Below, piece after piece: positions 1-8,911 of a stretch of 64,000 bases of DNA. The notes under the pieces were generated by a model. That model ran no database searches. It was not told where the DNA came from and saw only the letters and a list, made by a program, of their open reading frames with translations. The DNA is from Verrucomicrobiota bacterium (GTDB taxonomy: Bacteria; Verrucomicrobiota; Verrucomicrobiia; Opitutales; Opitutaceae), in contig JADKHC010000015.1 in NCBI GenBank assembly GCA_016721945.1, positions 43,803 to 107,802 of the forward strand, in the 5' to 3' direction. Position numbers and translations under genes: made by a program. Each line of letters begins with the position of its first letter. Positions within the stretch are counted from its first letter, which is position 1.

Positions 1-1
1 C

Positions 2-661
2 AAGAACACGATCACCCTCGAAAACGGCGAAGAACAAGCCGTCGACACGATGGTGTACAAAACCTCCGAGATCCAACGCATCGCCGAGGTCGCCGCCGTC
101 ACCGCCCGCTCCCGCGGCAAGAAAGTTTGCTCCGTCGACAAAGCCAACGTTCTCGAAACCTCCGTGCTCTGGCGCAAAACCGTCACTGCCTACTTCGCGA
201 AGAACCATCCCGACCTCGCGCTCTCGCACATGTACGTGGACAACGCCGCGATGCAGCTCGCGCGCGACCCGAACCAGTTCGACGTCCTATTTACCGAAAA
301 CATGTTTGGCGACATTCTCTCCGACGAGATGGCCGTCATCTGCGGTTCCCTCGGCATGATGAGCTCCGCCTCACTCGGCACGGGCATGAATTCTTTCGGC
401 AAACCCTTCGGACTCTACGAGCCCGCCGGTGGCACCGCTCCCGACATCGCAGGCAAAGGCATCGCCAATCCCTGCGCCCAGGTTCTCTCCGCCGCGCTCA
501 TGCTCCGCTACAGTTTCGGTCTCGACGCCATCGCCTCCAAGATCGAAGCCGCCGTGCGCAAAACCGTCACGATCGACCTCGTGCGCACCGGTGACATCGC
601 GTTTGGAAAACCATCCGTCGGAACCAAAGCGATGGCCGACGCGATCATCAAGAATCTCTGA
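2..661 (+). CDS. leuB: 3-isopropylmalate dehydrogenase, C-terminal part (5' end outside window)
   Basis: LeuB oxidatively decarboxylates 3-isopropylmalate with NAD+ in cytosolic leucine synthesis. The reading frame is open from base 2, so the gene starts upstream; 219 residues are seen of a family that is usually 350-360 long. Visible family motifs are FGDILSDEMA (substrate and metal-binding aspartates) near residues 103-112 of the fragment, GSLGMMSSASLG just after it, and the NAD-binding segment EPAGGTAPDIAGKG. The tail ALMLRYSFGLDAIA is also typical. An internal ATG at 50 is not the true start, because conserved-looking sequence precedes it. A strong hairpin follows about 80 bp after the stop, so this is probably the last gene of its transcript. 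Isocitrate and tartrate dehydrogenases share the fold, but the GSLGMMSSAS segment favours LeuB. Confidence 0.95.
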   Translation, partial: KNTITLENGEEQAVDTMVYKTSEIQRIAEVAAVTARSRGKKVCSVDKANVLETSVLWRKTVTAYFAKNHPDLALSHMYVDNAAMQLARDPNQFDVLFTENMFGDILSDEMAVICGSLGMMSSASLGTGMNSFGKPFGLYEPAGGTAPDIAGKGIANPCAQVLSAALMLRYSFGLDAIASKIEAAVRKTVTIDLVRTGDIAFGKPSVGTKAMADAIIKNL

Positions 662-741
662 GGACAAGGTTCAGCAGACGCATACAGACATGTGTGCGTT
701 TTGATTCCGAGATAGGGCGGGTTATCCTTTGTAGGACCACA

Positions 742-779
742 GGCCAAGGAGAGAGGCGTCAAGCAAGCTCTCCTTGGCC
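742..779 (+). terminator. Hairpin downstream of leuB, probable terminator
   Basis: A perfect 12-bp stem (GGCCAAGGAGAG paired with CTCTCCTTGGCC) encloses a 14-base loop and is followed by ATTGGTTGGTG, which is only weakly T-rich. A second, imperfect GC-rich hairpin lies at about 787-816. It sits between leuB and the converging T6SS operon, so it could stop transcripts from either side. Confidence 0.6.
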
Positions 780-825
780 ATTGGTTGGTGTGGGCAGGCG
801 GCAGCCCGCCAACACCTAATCCGCG

Positions 826-1068
826 TCAGATCGGTTTATCCTTTGGACGAGTAGTCCGTGGGTTAGCGTGATCGGCGCGGGGCGCACTAGCGTTTAAACT
901 CGAACCTCTTTCACGATGAAAATAATCACTCACCACCGATCGAGTAGCCGGGGGAGATTGCTCTCCCCCAGGGATGCAGCGCAGGTGCCGTCTAACCCAG
1001 CTATCCAGTTCCTCGGCGAAGCGTTTGGCTTCGCTCATCTGTAAAAAGTCATTTTGAAGCTGTTCCAT
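826..1068 (-). CDS. Possible small protein at the end of the T6SS operon, unrecognised
   Basis: An 80-codon frame starts with ATG 38 bp after the stop of the lipoprotein gene, on the same strand. The first 45 or so residues (MEQLQNDFLQMSEAKRFAEE onward) look like an ordinary amphipathic helical protein; the rest is Arg/Pro/Ser-rich and less protein-like, so the frame may be a remnant or may change frame part way. There is no clear ribosome-binding site. It is the only candidate gene between leuB and the lipoprotein gene (662-1106); the rest of that gap holds only the hairpins noted above. I do not recognise a family. Confidence 0.3.
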   Translation of the reverse strand: MEQLQNDFLQMSEAKRFAEELDSWVRRHLRCIPGGEQSPPATRSVVSDYFHRERGSSLNASAPRADHANPRTTRPKDKPI

Positions 1069-1106
1069 TGTTTATGGCTGACTGATCGTTACGGAGTAAA
1101 ACTGTG

Positions 1107-1628
1107 TTAATTTAGCCTCTTTTGTTTGGTTATAAGTCTTAGTCCGCCTTCCTGGATTACGATTTCCAGTGGGTCGCGGCTGCGCCAGAGTTTTTTGTCC
1201 AAGGGAATGATTAGGCGACGTGGATCAGCGTTTCCGGCCTGGTCCGTAGCTGCTCCAGGAAGATCGGCCATAATTACGAGATTCTGCACTCCTGCGTTGA
1301 GCCAAGCCTGCCAGCGCGGGTCTTCGCGATCGAGCACGACATTGATGAGCTGCCCGGCCCCGAACTGATAGGTGACCCTCGATGCATCGCGACGCTGCGG
1401 ATTGTCCGGCTGCCAGTATTCGGTAACAGAATACGAGGTCCATTTAGGAAGGTCTGCCAGGGTGTTTGCCCCGATTAAATCGACCTGTAGCGACGTGCCG
1501 ACCAAGGCCTTGTCGACACTCAGTCGAACTTCAAAGGCGCGCGGTTTGACCGTGGTCGAATTACAGCCGCCGGCTAGAAAAAGCCCGAGCGAAATCAGGG
1601 TTACGAAAGCAAGTTGATGGAGTTTCAT
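1107..1628 (-). CDS. Lipoprotein in the tssJ position of the T6SS operon
   Basis: This 173-residue protein begins with a lipoprotein signal: positively charged start, hydrophobic core, then LAGGC with Cys22 as the lipidation site (the -3 residue is Ala, slightly off consensus). The mature part is predicted as mostly beta strands (VRLSVDKALVGTSLQVDLIG, then LEIVIQEGGLRLITKQ). In T6SS the outer-membrane lipoprotein TssJ binds the periplasmic C-terminus of TssM. No other candidate is visible in an otherwise complete operon, and the size fits TssJ (usually 150-190 residues). The sequence is too divergent to assign by eye, so a functional TssJ analogue is an inference from lipidation, size and context. 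It starts 8 bp after the pseudokinase-like gene. Confidence 0.6.
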   Translation of the reverse strand: MKLHQLAFVTLISLGLFLAGGCNSTTVKPRAFEVRLSVDKALVGTSLQVDLIGANTLADLPKWTSYSVTEYWQPDNPQRRDASRVTYQFGAGQLINVVLDREDPRWQAWLNAGVQNLVIMADLPGAATDQAGNADPRRLIIPLDKKLWRSRDPLEIVIQEGGLRLITKQKRLN

Positions 1629-1636
1629 AAAGGGAT

Positions 1637-3601
1637 TTAGCGGAGTCGGTCGATGACACGGGCCACCTCGCGGTTGGCCAACCAGTCGCTCAGCAAAAGA
1701 CTGCGAGAATGCATGACCAGCCGCTCTAGTTCGCGCAACGGTGCGTCATAAGTGAACTGCAGTGGAAGTTCTGTCGGTTCGTCGAAGTCAGGGGCGTAGC
1801 TATAACCACCAGCACCCGGGAAAAAGCGGCTCAGGGTGGCGACGGCATCCCACCAGAGTTCCATGGGAATCCAACGGTAGCCCTCCTCCGCTCCGGCACA
1901 ATCGTGACCATGGTGCTGCGGTCCAAGCGCTGCGTGCCAGCGCTCGTCCGCCTGCGCGAGTTCCTGAGCGCATTGTCCTGCCGTCACGCCTTCCTTCTGG
2001 TTCATGGTTTTGGCCAGGCTCAGGATCTCATCAACGGTTTCAGCTAAAGAGTGATTGGGATGCGCAAGGAGGATTCTCGCACCGATCACACCGAGAGAAT
2101 AAAGATCCTGCCGCGCTCCGATATGGGGAATGATTTCAAAGCGCACTTGGGGGAAAACATGGCCTTCCAGTCGGCTGAGCTGTGTCATCACCGCCTCCGG
2201 CCAAACCGAGGGAAACGAGACAAAACGCAGCTCACCTGTATTCATAGCTTCGGCTGCATCAAGCCGACCATACAAGGGCAAAGGCGCACCCCCGGTCATC
2301 GGTATCTCGACGCAGGCGAGCTCTGAGCCACGCACTACAACACGTTCGTCCGTAGCGAGAGTTAAGCGCAAAACCGCACGATTCCCTTCTGTAGCATATT
2401 TTCGAATACGCATCGTCCCTTCGCCCCGAACACGGGCTGTTCCCTCCGGAGCGCTATAGATCAAGGAGAGTGGTTCGGCCATTCGCTGAAACCGGCGACG
2501 CTCCGTCGAGGGCAGTGGAATCAGTTGTGCCACCGAGGCATCAACCAAAGCCGCCCGTGCTGTCCAGAGAATGGGCAAGCCTGCGGCAGGCGCTGCGAAA
2601 TCAATCCGAAACGATGAGGCGTCGAGACTCAGCATCGGCAATTGCAGATTCTCCGCGTGTTCCCGAACCGCCCGGACCACCTGAGTAAACAACATCAACT
2701 TCAAATGAAATGTCTCGAGAAACCGCCCGGCCAATCCTCGCGTGGTCGGAACAAAATAGGCGCCGTTTTGCTGCAACTGGTCACAAGTATCCCCCGCATG
2801 TCCGCCCCCCGGCCCGGCAAAGGCAAATGAGAATCCTGTGCTATCGCGGGCGAGACTGCGTCCGCCCAGAAAATCAGCAAACACGTTGAGATCGAACGGG
2901 GCATGACGTCTGACCAGAATTCTGCCTGCCTGAGGATTGATCGCGATCATCCCGTCCAAATCTTTAGCCCACTCCGGAACCTCCTGCGCTACGTCGTTCG
3001 CTGCACCAGCCACCTTCAGAAATCCACCCGCAGCTTGTCCTTTCGACCACAAGTAGCGAGACAACGAACCAGCATACGTATCCAACTTGTTTTCAGCAAG
3101 AATCGCCTCGTCCGAACAAAGTTCAATTCCCCCACCCTGCCCCGGCCAGGGGCGATCGTTCTTCAAGTCAATCCAAAGAGGCAGTGGAGCAGTGTGCTCG
3201 AATCCGGTTACCAGCACTGCTACCCGGTCGCTATCAACAAACGCCGCAGCCATCGCATCCCAACGCCCGTCTAACATGGCATTATTCCGATACCGGGCAT
3301 CCCCCAGCGCACCATCTGAATTCTCCGGCGTCGTCTGCAACCACAACTCAAGCCACTCCTTCACTGTTCCAGCCCGGTCGACCGAGGCTGCGAGCAAGAC
3401 TCGGCCGCCCGAAATGACTCGTAACAACACGGGAGCCCACGCTTCGTCCGGTTTGTCGCGGACCAAAACCACCGTCAATCGCTGCCACTCCGTCCCTTCG
3501 TTAAGCGGACAGAAACGTATTTCACGCCGACTGCATACAGGAGACGCGGGCGATGCGAGCTTGGACTGGCCATCGAGTAACGTAGCGGTGCGTTCCATCA
3601 T
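1637..3601 (-). CDS. T6SS-associated protein with a pseudokinase-like segment
   Basis: The protein is 654 residues if started at the ATG at 3601, whose ATGA overlaps the stop of the GYF gene; a longer frame to 3670 would overlap that gene by over 70 bp. No signal peptide or membrane segment is seen. Most of it is unrecognised. Near residues 525-545 the stretch RQDLYSLGVIGARILLAHPN resembles protein-kinase subdomain IX (D-x-Y-S-L-G-V) and the helix after it. The usual HRD loop, DFG motif and glycine loop are not found, so if related to kinases it is a pseudokinase. Ser/Thr kinases such as PpkA regulate some T6SSs, which makes a regulatory role plausible but unproven. It is followed by the lipoprotein gene after 8 bp. 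Confidence 0.6.
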   Translation of the reverse strand: MMERTATLLDGQSKLASPASPVCSRREIRFCPLNEGTEWQRLTVVLVRDKPDEAWAPVLLRVISGGRVLLAASVDRAGTVKEWLELWLQTTPENSDGALGDARYRNNAMLDGRWDAMAAAFVDSDRVAVLVTGFEHTAPLPLWIDLKNDRPWPGQGGGIELCSDEAILAENKLDTYAGSLSRYLWSKGQAAGGFLKVAGAANDVAQEVPEWAKDLDGMIAINPQAGRILVRRHAPFDLNVFADFLGGRSLARDSTGFSFAFAGPGGGHAGDTCDQLQQNGAYFVPTTRGLAGRFLETFHLKLMLFTQVVRAVREHAENLQLPMLSLDASSFRIDFAAPAAGLPILWTARAALVDASVAQLIPLPSTERRRFQRMAEPLSLIYSAPEGTARVRGEGTMRIRKYATEGNRAVLRLTLATDERVVVRGSELACVEIPMTGGAPLPLYGRLDAAEAMNTGELRFVSFPSVWPEAVMTQLSRLEGHVFPQVRFEIIPHIGARQDLYSLGVIGARILLAHPNHSLAETVDEILSLAKTMNQKEGVTAGQCAQELAQADERWHAALGPQHHGHDCAGAEEGYRWIPMELWWDAVATLSRFFPGAGGYSYAPDFDEPTELPLQFTYDAPLRELERLVMHSRSLLLSDWLANREVARVIDRLR

Positions 3602-4275
3602 CGAGAGAGGAGGTAAAGTGTGACGACGACCATCCAGCCTAGAAAACCTAAACCAGCTGGTCTGCCCCAACCCTTCTTCCAGCAGATATCAGCGGAATGG
3701 GCATGAAGATGAAGCCGATGCGGAAGTCCGCAGGTGAAGTACCAAAAAACAAAAAGCACGCCGTATCCGAGACCCAAATACTTAAGGGTAAACCAAGGAT
3801 ATCCGGCAAAGTAGAGATAACATGACCCGGTCAGGACAAGAGCCCAAACAAAGATCCAAAACCAGGAAACTAATCGCCAGGAGTCTTCGCCCTGCGAATG
3901 AAGGTTTCTAGCGACAAGCACCGAACCAAGTAAAGGAGTGAACGGCAGGGACAGTCCAAAGTACACCGCGTACGGCCACATCGAAACCGAAGCACGACGT
4001 TCCGGCTGGGCCCAAAATGACACTGGCTCGGGAAGAAACGGTGTTGCTGATCTTCCCGGCTGGCGCGGCTCCGGAGGCATTTGCTCCCTCGTCCCGCCGG
4101 GGAGAATGACTCCAGACAAATCTCGCACTTTTTTCCATCGTGGCAGTCCCTTGATCCAATATTGGTCGTCGGGCGTCAGCTCTCCGCTGGCCAGAGCGAG
4201 ATTGATCTCCGACAAGGTCATCGTTTTTGCAGGTTGGCCAAGGGCCGCCACTTGAAATTTTTCTGAATGCAACAT
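3598..4275 (-). CDS. GYF_2 (DUF4339-like) domain membrane protein
   Basis: The 225-residue protein has two parts. Residues 1-55 match the GYF_2 pattern: LALASGELTPDDQYWIKGLP followed by W-K-K-V-R-D-L, a small fold thought to bind peptides. After a Pro-rich linker (about 56-90), four hydrophobic segments follow near residues 100-125, 134-158, 162-183 and 205-225, so it is an inner-membrane protein with the GYF part at the N-terminal side. It begins 2 bp after the TagF-like gene and its stop overlaps the ATG of the next gene, so it is translated as part of the T6SS operon. Its role there is unknown; it is not a core T6SS component. Confidence 0.7.
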   Translation of the reverse strand: MLHSEKFQVAALGQPAKTMTLSEINLALASGELTPDDQYWIKGLPRWKKVRDLSGVILPGGTREQMPPEPRQPGRSATPFLPEPVSFWAQPERRASVSMWPYAVYFGLSLPFTPLLGSVLVARNLHSQGEDSWRLVSWFWIFVWALVLTGSCYLYFAGYPWFTLKYLGLGYGVLFVFWYFTCGLPHRLHLHAHSADICWKKGWGRPAGLGFLGWMVVVTLYLLSR

Positions 4276-4277
4276 GA

Positions 4278-5417
4278 TCAGTCCTCGGGTTTATCTTCGG
4301 CAAACACCGGAAAAGGCCTCGGTTTGGCCGCGCCAAACAAACGCCAGAACATCCCCTTCCCTCGCCCTCGAACCGCTTCCAACCGACCCGAAGCATCGGA
4401 CAAATTGCGCAATCCCGTGCGCCCATTAAAAATCGAGGTGACCGGCAAATCCTGCGCCTCAAGCTCGGCCCTCTTTTGTTCAAGAATCGCCTTCACAGGT
4501 TCCGAACCCGTCGGCGGCTGCTCCGTGATCAACGGCACATGGTCTCGTCCAGCCCGAATTCGAAACAAATCGCCATCGACAGGTAGCCCCATAATAAAAT
4601 CCGCCCACGGCAACTGAGTCGGTTTGATGGCCAAGAGTGGTACACCTGGATCGAGTTCACTCAAGAGAAAGCCAGTCCACGCGTTCAAGGTGTCTGCCAC
4701 GGTCTGCCCCACCGCCGGGAGCCGGACGCTCTGTGCTCTCGGGGCGTGATTCTCGGATTTGTAGTCAAACGCTCCCGGCGCAAACCCGGCAAACCCTTCG
4801 CCCAATTCCTCATAGAGCAGCTGCAATTTCGCACTGTCACCACGCAGAGATTGACCGAGCGCCTCCAGTCCGTGTGACGCAACAAAACCAGCAGCATCAC
4901 GTTCGGATGTATCTGGATGTTGGTTACGCAAATAGTCCAGCGTCTCACTCACAGTGGTCAGGACCCTTCCTGCGGTACTCGCCGCACGGATCACTTGAAC
5001 CGCGCTTTCGATGGCAGGAACAGCCACGCGCCAAGCCCAACTCAAGGGCAGGTCAACCAAATGCGCGCACATAACCATGGGATAGAGGCTACGCCCTTTA
5101 CCATCTCGGGATGAACTCATATACCCGATCAGAGATTCCCGTGGCCGCATCCATAAAAACCAATGATCAAAGTCGGGGAGCCGTTCATTATCCGGCAGTC
5201 TTTCCCAGGTTTGGGCCTCGATCTCCGCCCGGATGCCTCGTTCGTAGATGATCTTCTTCGCCAAAATCAACGACTCGGTCTCCAGCCCCATTTCGAAGTG
5301 ATCGTTCCATCCGGGATGTTTGCCGTAGGCGGCGAGATACGTGCGCGGGCTGGCTGGTCGATCAGACCAGTCCTCGTTAAGAAAATCGGCGTAAAAGTTC
5401 ATGGTTGCTTCCGCCAT
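4278..5417 (-). CDS. tagF: TagF-like T6SS-associated protein
   Basis: TagF proteins are cytosolic post-translational modulators of T6SS assembly in other bacteria. The N-terminal half shows the family layout: AAYGKHPGWNDHFEMGLE near residue 30, a WLWMRP-like segment with FDHWFLWMRPRESLIGYM, and SRDGKGRSLYPMVMC resembling the GRSFPL element. The C-terminal 170 residues are more variable. The ATG at 5417 was chosen because it lies 7 bp after the TssM stop; an upstream frame to 5462 would overlap tssM. Classical TagF is about 200-300 residues, so at 379 this is long and may carry an extra C-terminal domain. Family assignment rests on motif resemblance and position next to tssM. Confidence 0.7.
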   Translation of the reverse strand: MAEATMNFYADFLNEDWSDRPASPRTYLAAYGKHPGWNDHFEMGLETESLILAKKIIYERGIRAEIEAQTWERLPDNERLPDFDHWFLWMRPRESLIGYMSSSRDGKGRSLYPMVMCAHLVDLPLSWAWRVAVPAIESAVQVIRAASTAGRVLTTVSETLDYLRNQHPDTSERDAAGFVASHGLEALGQSLRGDSAKLQLLYEELGEGFAGFAPGAFDYKSENHAPRAQSVRLPAVGQTVADTLNAWTGFLLSELDPGVPLLAIKPTQLPWADFIMGLPVDGDLFRIRAGRDHVPLITEQPPTGSEPVKAILEQKRAELEAQDLPVTSIFNGRTGLRNLSDASGRLEAVRGRGKGMFWRLFGAAKPRPFPVFAEDKPED

Positions 5418-5424
5418 TTGTTTT

Positions 5425-8400
5425 CTACGGCCATTGATCGAGGGCTGGAACCGCTTGCTCAAACTGCAGGCTCAAGACGAAGTAGGTCTTTGCCTCGGCG
5501 GTAACCACTTCGATGGGACAAAGCCACGTACGGCCTCCGTCCAGGCGCACACAGCCTTTTTCTTGGGCAATGAGACGAAGCGGTGCCCATGTCCCAGTCA
5601 CGGAAACACGCGTATCGGTCTTGGGCTTGGTCTCTGCTCCAACAAAAAACTCCAATGCCGGGAGGGCATCCGACGCGCTCACGGTCAGGATCTCCGTGGC
5701 GTTGGCCCCTTGGGTACGAACCGCCTTTTCGCCCATGCGAATCGACCGGAAGCGATTCCCTGCGAAGACTTCGGCAAAGGCCATTCCCGGCACCAACTTT
5801 TCGATGACCTTGCGCTGATCCGCCAGACTCGCGGCTGAAATTTTAACGGATACACCCTGCCCCGTCGGCAGCGCGACCGCCCGAACCAAATCGACGACAT
5901 GATTGATGCGGCCTGCAAGCTTGGCGTAAGCCGTCTTGGCGGAAGGAGGCATTGTATCCAATTTTCCATCACCGGCTATCCCCTCAACAAGAGCATAGAA
6001 TTCGCGCATCTGCGCCTCCTTCATGCCACCTGCGGCGCGGATCACGGGGAACCCGGTCTTGTTTACTACGGTTTGTTCAAGCTCGCGTGAATATCGCTCA
6101 ATCATGTTCACCGGGCCATCTTCGGTTGCTTTGGCGATTAGGGTTTGAACGGTAACACTAAACTCCTGCCGAAATTCTCCCTCGTATTTTAAGCCGCGAG
6201 TTCCTGTCCGCCCCAGTGAAGATTGCTGCGCAGTCAGCGACACACCTAAACGTCCGAGTAAGGGCGTGGCGCTATCGGTACGGGCAAAAAGTTCAGTCAC
6301 CGTGTCCTTGAATACATCAAACCGGTACGCAAAAACGCGATCCGAGGTTCCTGCAGCAGGCACCGTTGCCTCCATGTCGAGTTTAGGGATAGCGTTCATC
6401 TCGCGCGCTGGCAACGCCTGCTGGTAGGCTTCGTCGATGGCCTTATCCACGTCGGCAAACCGGCGGTTAATGTCCACGAAAAGTTCGAGTTCGGGTTGCT
6501 CGGCGTTTTTCTCCGCGTCCCCCGGAACCACACAAGCAGCAGCAATGGCGCGCGCGGCATTCTTGCTTCGCTCCTTTGCGCGTTCGAACATCGCCTGATA
6601 AGCGGTCTTCAACGTGAAAAGGCTCGACGGCATGCCATCGAGAGCCGCTGTGCGATTCAACATCTCGTCCACAGTACTGCGACTGGCCGACATCGCTTCG
6701 AATGCAGAATCCACCCCGCGCTGCCACTGAGCATCGTCAACGCGATCACGCACCGAGCGCATGAATGCATTCTCTCTCGTCAGGTGCGATTCAACCGCCA
6801 CGCGCGTGTTGCGAATCATGTCCAGCCCTGCCTGCTGATCCTTCCGCACGCCGCGCACCGCAGTGAGAAATGCCGCCCAGCCCTGGGACACCGGTTGATT
6901 TTCATCGAACGTCGTTCCAGCTGAAAGCCATGGTTCGGGCCAGGGATTGCGGCCCGTCTGAGGCAGCGTTCTTTCAAAAACACGCACCAGCTCATGAGGC
7001 ACGGTATCGTTCTTCAACCACGGCTGGAGCGTAACGCGGAAGAAGTATTCCGGATCGATTTTTTGCTCTAAACCTTTCGGTTGGTTTTGGTTTCTATGGC
7101 AATGCAGCAAACCCTCGATTCGCAGCATCAACGCCACACGGTCAGCGCTCACATCGTCCCACCCCAGTCGCTGGTCCAACATGAACGCCCGAGTTGCCGT
7201 AACGAGTGGCTCGACCACACCGCGTTCAAAGATCACGCGCTGAGCTTTGCGGCGAAGATCATCCGTGCCCGCCACCATGTATTTGATCGGCCGATACACC
7301 AACGGAACAGGCAGGTTGCGGCTCGCCAGCTTCTCCAGTTCACTCTGGAAATCCACCACGGTGAGCTTGCGCTGCCCGACCATTATCGAGTCCCTACCGG
7401 CATAGGACCAGCTGCCCGGAGTTTTCCCCGAAACAACCACGGGATGCCAACGATCCCCGCTCCAGCCTTCCGCGCCTGCCTTCCAATAGGGCAGCTCCGA
7501 GATCACGCTATGCTTCAGGGCAGATTGTCCCATCCATGACACCAGTGTCACCAGCGCCAGGCCAATAGCCGCCACTCCTCCCAGGATAGCATAACGGCGG
7601 CGAAGGATCGTTCTGGTGTTTGAAGCTCCCGTAACCAGTCCCTTTTCGCAAAACACTTTATGCAAAAACAGATCTCGAAGGAAAAACGAGCGATTGCGGT
7701 CCCAGGTTTTCTGCTCGGGGAGATGATCGATGGGGATGCCCAGAGCAGCCGCCAGTTCGACATCCAACGCCTTACCTTCGATCAAGGCCGACGTAAAATA
7801 AACGCCACGCAAAAACAGCGGCTTTTGTGTCCACTCTCCCGAAACAAATAATATATCCAAGTACTCCTTCAAACGCGGCGCCATAGCCGACACGCTGGTA
7901 GGAAAGTCGAAAAAGGAGTCCGCCTCGTCAAGACGTCGGCCGCCCGGAGTGACTGCGACGGGATCGCGCATGAGAAGCAGGCGCCGCCGACGCAACCGCG
8001 CCGCCACTGAGTCAAGAAACGAACTCACCAAGTCAGAGCGGAAAGGCACATCCAGCGGATCCGGGTTGGACCAGCCGAGCATCTGTTGCTGCAACCGTGG
8101 ATTGTCGACGTTGGCGAAAAACTCACGGAAGCCGTAGATCAAGTCGCATTTGGTCACGATGACGAACACGGGGAACCGGACATCGAGGACCTTCTGCATC
8201 TGCTCCAGATGCCGCACGATACGACCGGCCTTCTTCTGAATCTCATCGGGATTGTCGCGCAGCAGACTGTCCGCCGGGATGACAAGGAGGAGCCCGTTGA
8301 TCGGACAGTTCTTGCGGTGGGTTTTGAGGAGGTTGAGAAATTCGACCCACTCTGAAGATCCGCCCTGTTGGGCTTCGTTGAAAAGAATCTTCCCTGCAAT

Positions 8401-8898
8401 GTCTAGGAGCACGGCGTGGTTAGTAAACCACCAATGCATATTGATCGTGCCGCCGACGCCCTGCATTTCGTCGTGCAAACCCGGAGGAAAGCCCACGCCA
8501 CTATGCCTGATGGTTTCGGTTTTCCCCGAACCTGGTTCGCCGCAGACTATATACCACGGCAGGCTATAGACGTCTTTCCCAGCATCGGCAAACGCCTTCA
8601 GTCCTTTGCCGACCACCTCATGCATGTCAGCCATGCGAGCCCGCTGAGAACGATCACCGCCGGTGTTGCGGCTAGTCCGGTCCAAGCCCTTGCTGAAGGC
8701 CTGGCCGGCCCGCTTTTTTTTCCACTGCTTGAACAAATAATAAACGCCGACCAAGAGCCCAACCACCAAGAGGATGGCGAGGAAAAACCAAACCGCCCTG
8801 ATATCGACAAAGGCCACGGCAAGCAGTAGTATCGCCAATATCAATACGACAAGGACGATTCTCACTGCAACGGGAAGACTGATCCATTCTTTCCACAT
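5425..8898 (-). CDS. tssM: TssM (IcmF-family) inner-membrane T6SS protein
   Basis: TssM spans the inner membrane and, with TssL and TssJ, forms the T6SS membrane complex. The 1,157 residues show the expected order: two N-terminal transmembrane helices (about 12-32 and 35-56), a cytosolic NTPase-like domain with Walker A GEPGSGKT at 120-127, a third transmembrane helix near 430-450 (AILGGVAAIGLALVTLVSWM), then a large periplasmic region ending in the IcmF C-terminal beta domain. Length is typical of the family. It lies 13 bp after tssL, and its stop is followed after 7 bp by the TagF-like gene. The intact Walker A suggests possible nucleotide binding, which is not conserved in all TssM proteins. 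Confidence 0.96.
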   Translation of the reverse strand: MWKEWISLPVAVRIVLVVLILAILLLAVAFVDIRAVWFFLAILLVVGLLVGVYYLFKQWKKKRAGQAFSKGLDRTSRNTGGDRSQRARMADMHEVVGKGLKAFADAGKDVYSLPWYIVCGEPGSGKTETIRHSGVGFPPGLHDEMQGVGGTINMHWWFTNHAVLLDIAGKILFNEAQQGGSSEWVEFLNLLKTHRKNCPINGLLLVIPADSLLRDNPDEIQKKAGRIVRHLEQMQKVLDVRFPVFVIVTKCDLIYGFREFFANVDNPRLQQQMLGWSNPDPLDVPFRSDLVSSFLDSVAARLRRRRLLLMRDPVAVTPGGRRLDEADSFFDFPTSVSAMAPRLKEYLDILFVSGEWTQKPLFLRGVYFTSALIEGKALDVELAAALGIPIDHLPEQKTWDRNRSFFLRDLFLHKVFCEKGLVTGASNTRTILRRRYAILGGVAAIGLALVTLVSWMGQSALKHSVISELPYWKAGAEGWSGDRWHPVVVSGKTPGSWSYAGRDSIMVGQRKLTVVDFQSELEKLASRNLPVPLVYRPIKYMVAGTDDLRRKAQRVIFERGVVEPLVTATRAFMLDQRLGWDDVSADRVALMLRIEGLLHCHRNQNQPKGLEQKIDPEYFFRVTLQPWLKNDTVPHELVRVFERTLPQTGRNPWPEPWLSAGTTFDENQPVSQGWAAFLTAVRGVRKDQQAGLDMIRNTRVAVESHLTRENAFMRSVRDRVDDAQWQRGVDSAFEAMSASRSTVDEMLNRTAALDGMPSSLFTLKTAYQAMFERAKERSKNAARAIAAACVVPGDAEKNAEQPELELFVDINRRFADVDKAIDEAYQQALPAREMNAIPKLDMEATVPAAGTSDRVFAYRFDVFKDTVTELFARTDSATPLLGRLGVSLTAQQSSLGRTGTRGLKYEGEFRQEFSVTVQTLIAKATEDGPVNMIERYSRELEQTVVNKTGFPVIRAAGGMKEAQMREFYALVEGIAGDGKLDTMPPSAKTAYAKLAGRINHVVDLVRAVALPTGQGVSVKISAASLADQRKVIEKLVPGMAFAEVFAGNRFRSIRMGEKAVRTQGANATEILTVSASDALPALEFFVGAETKPKTDTRVSVTGTWAPLRLIAQEKGCVRLDGGRTWLCPIEVVTAEAKTYFVLSLQFEQAVPALDQWP

Positions 8899-8911
8899 GA
8901 TCGTGCCTTTT

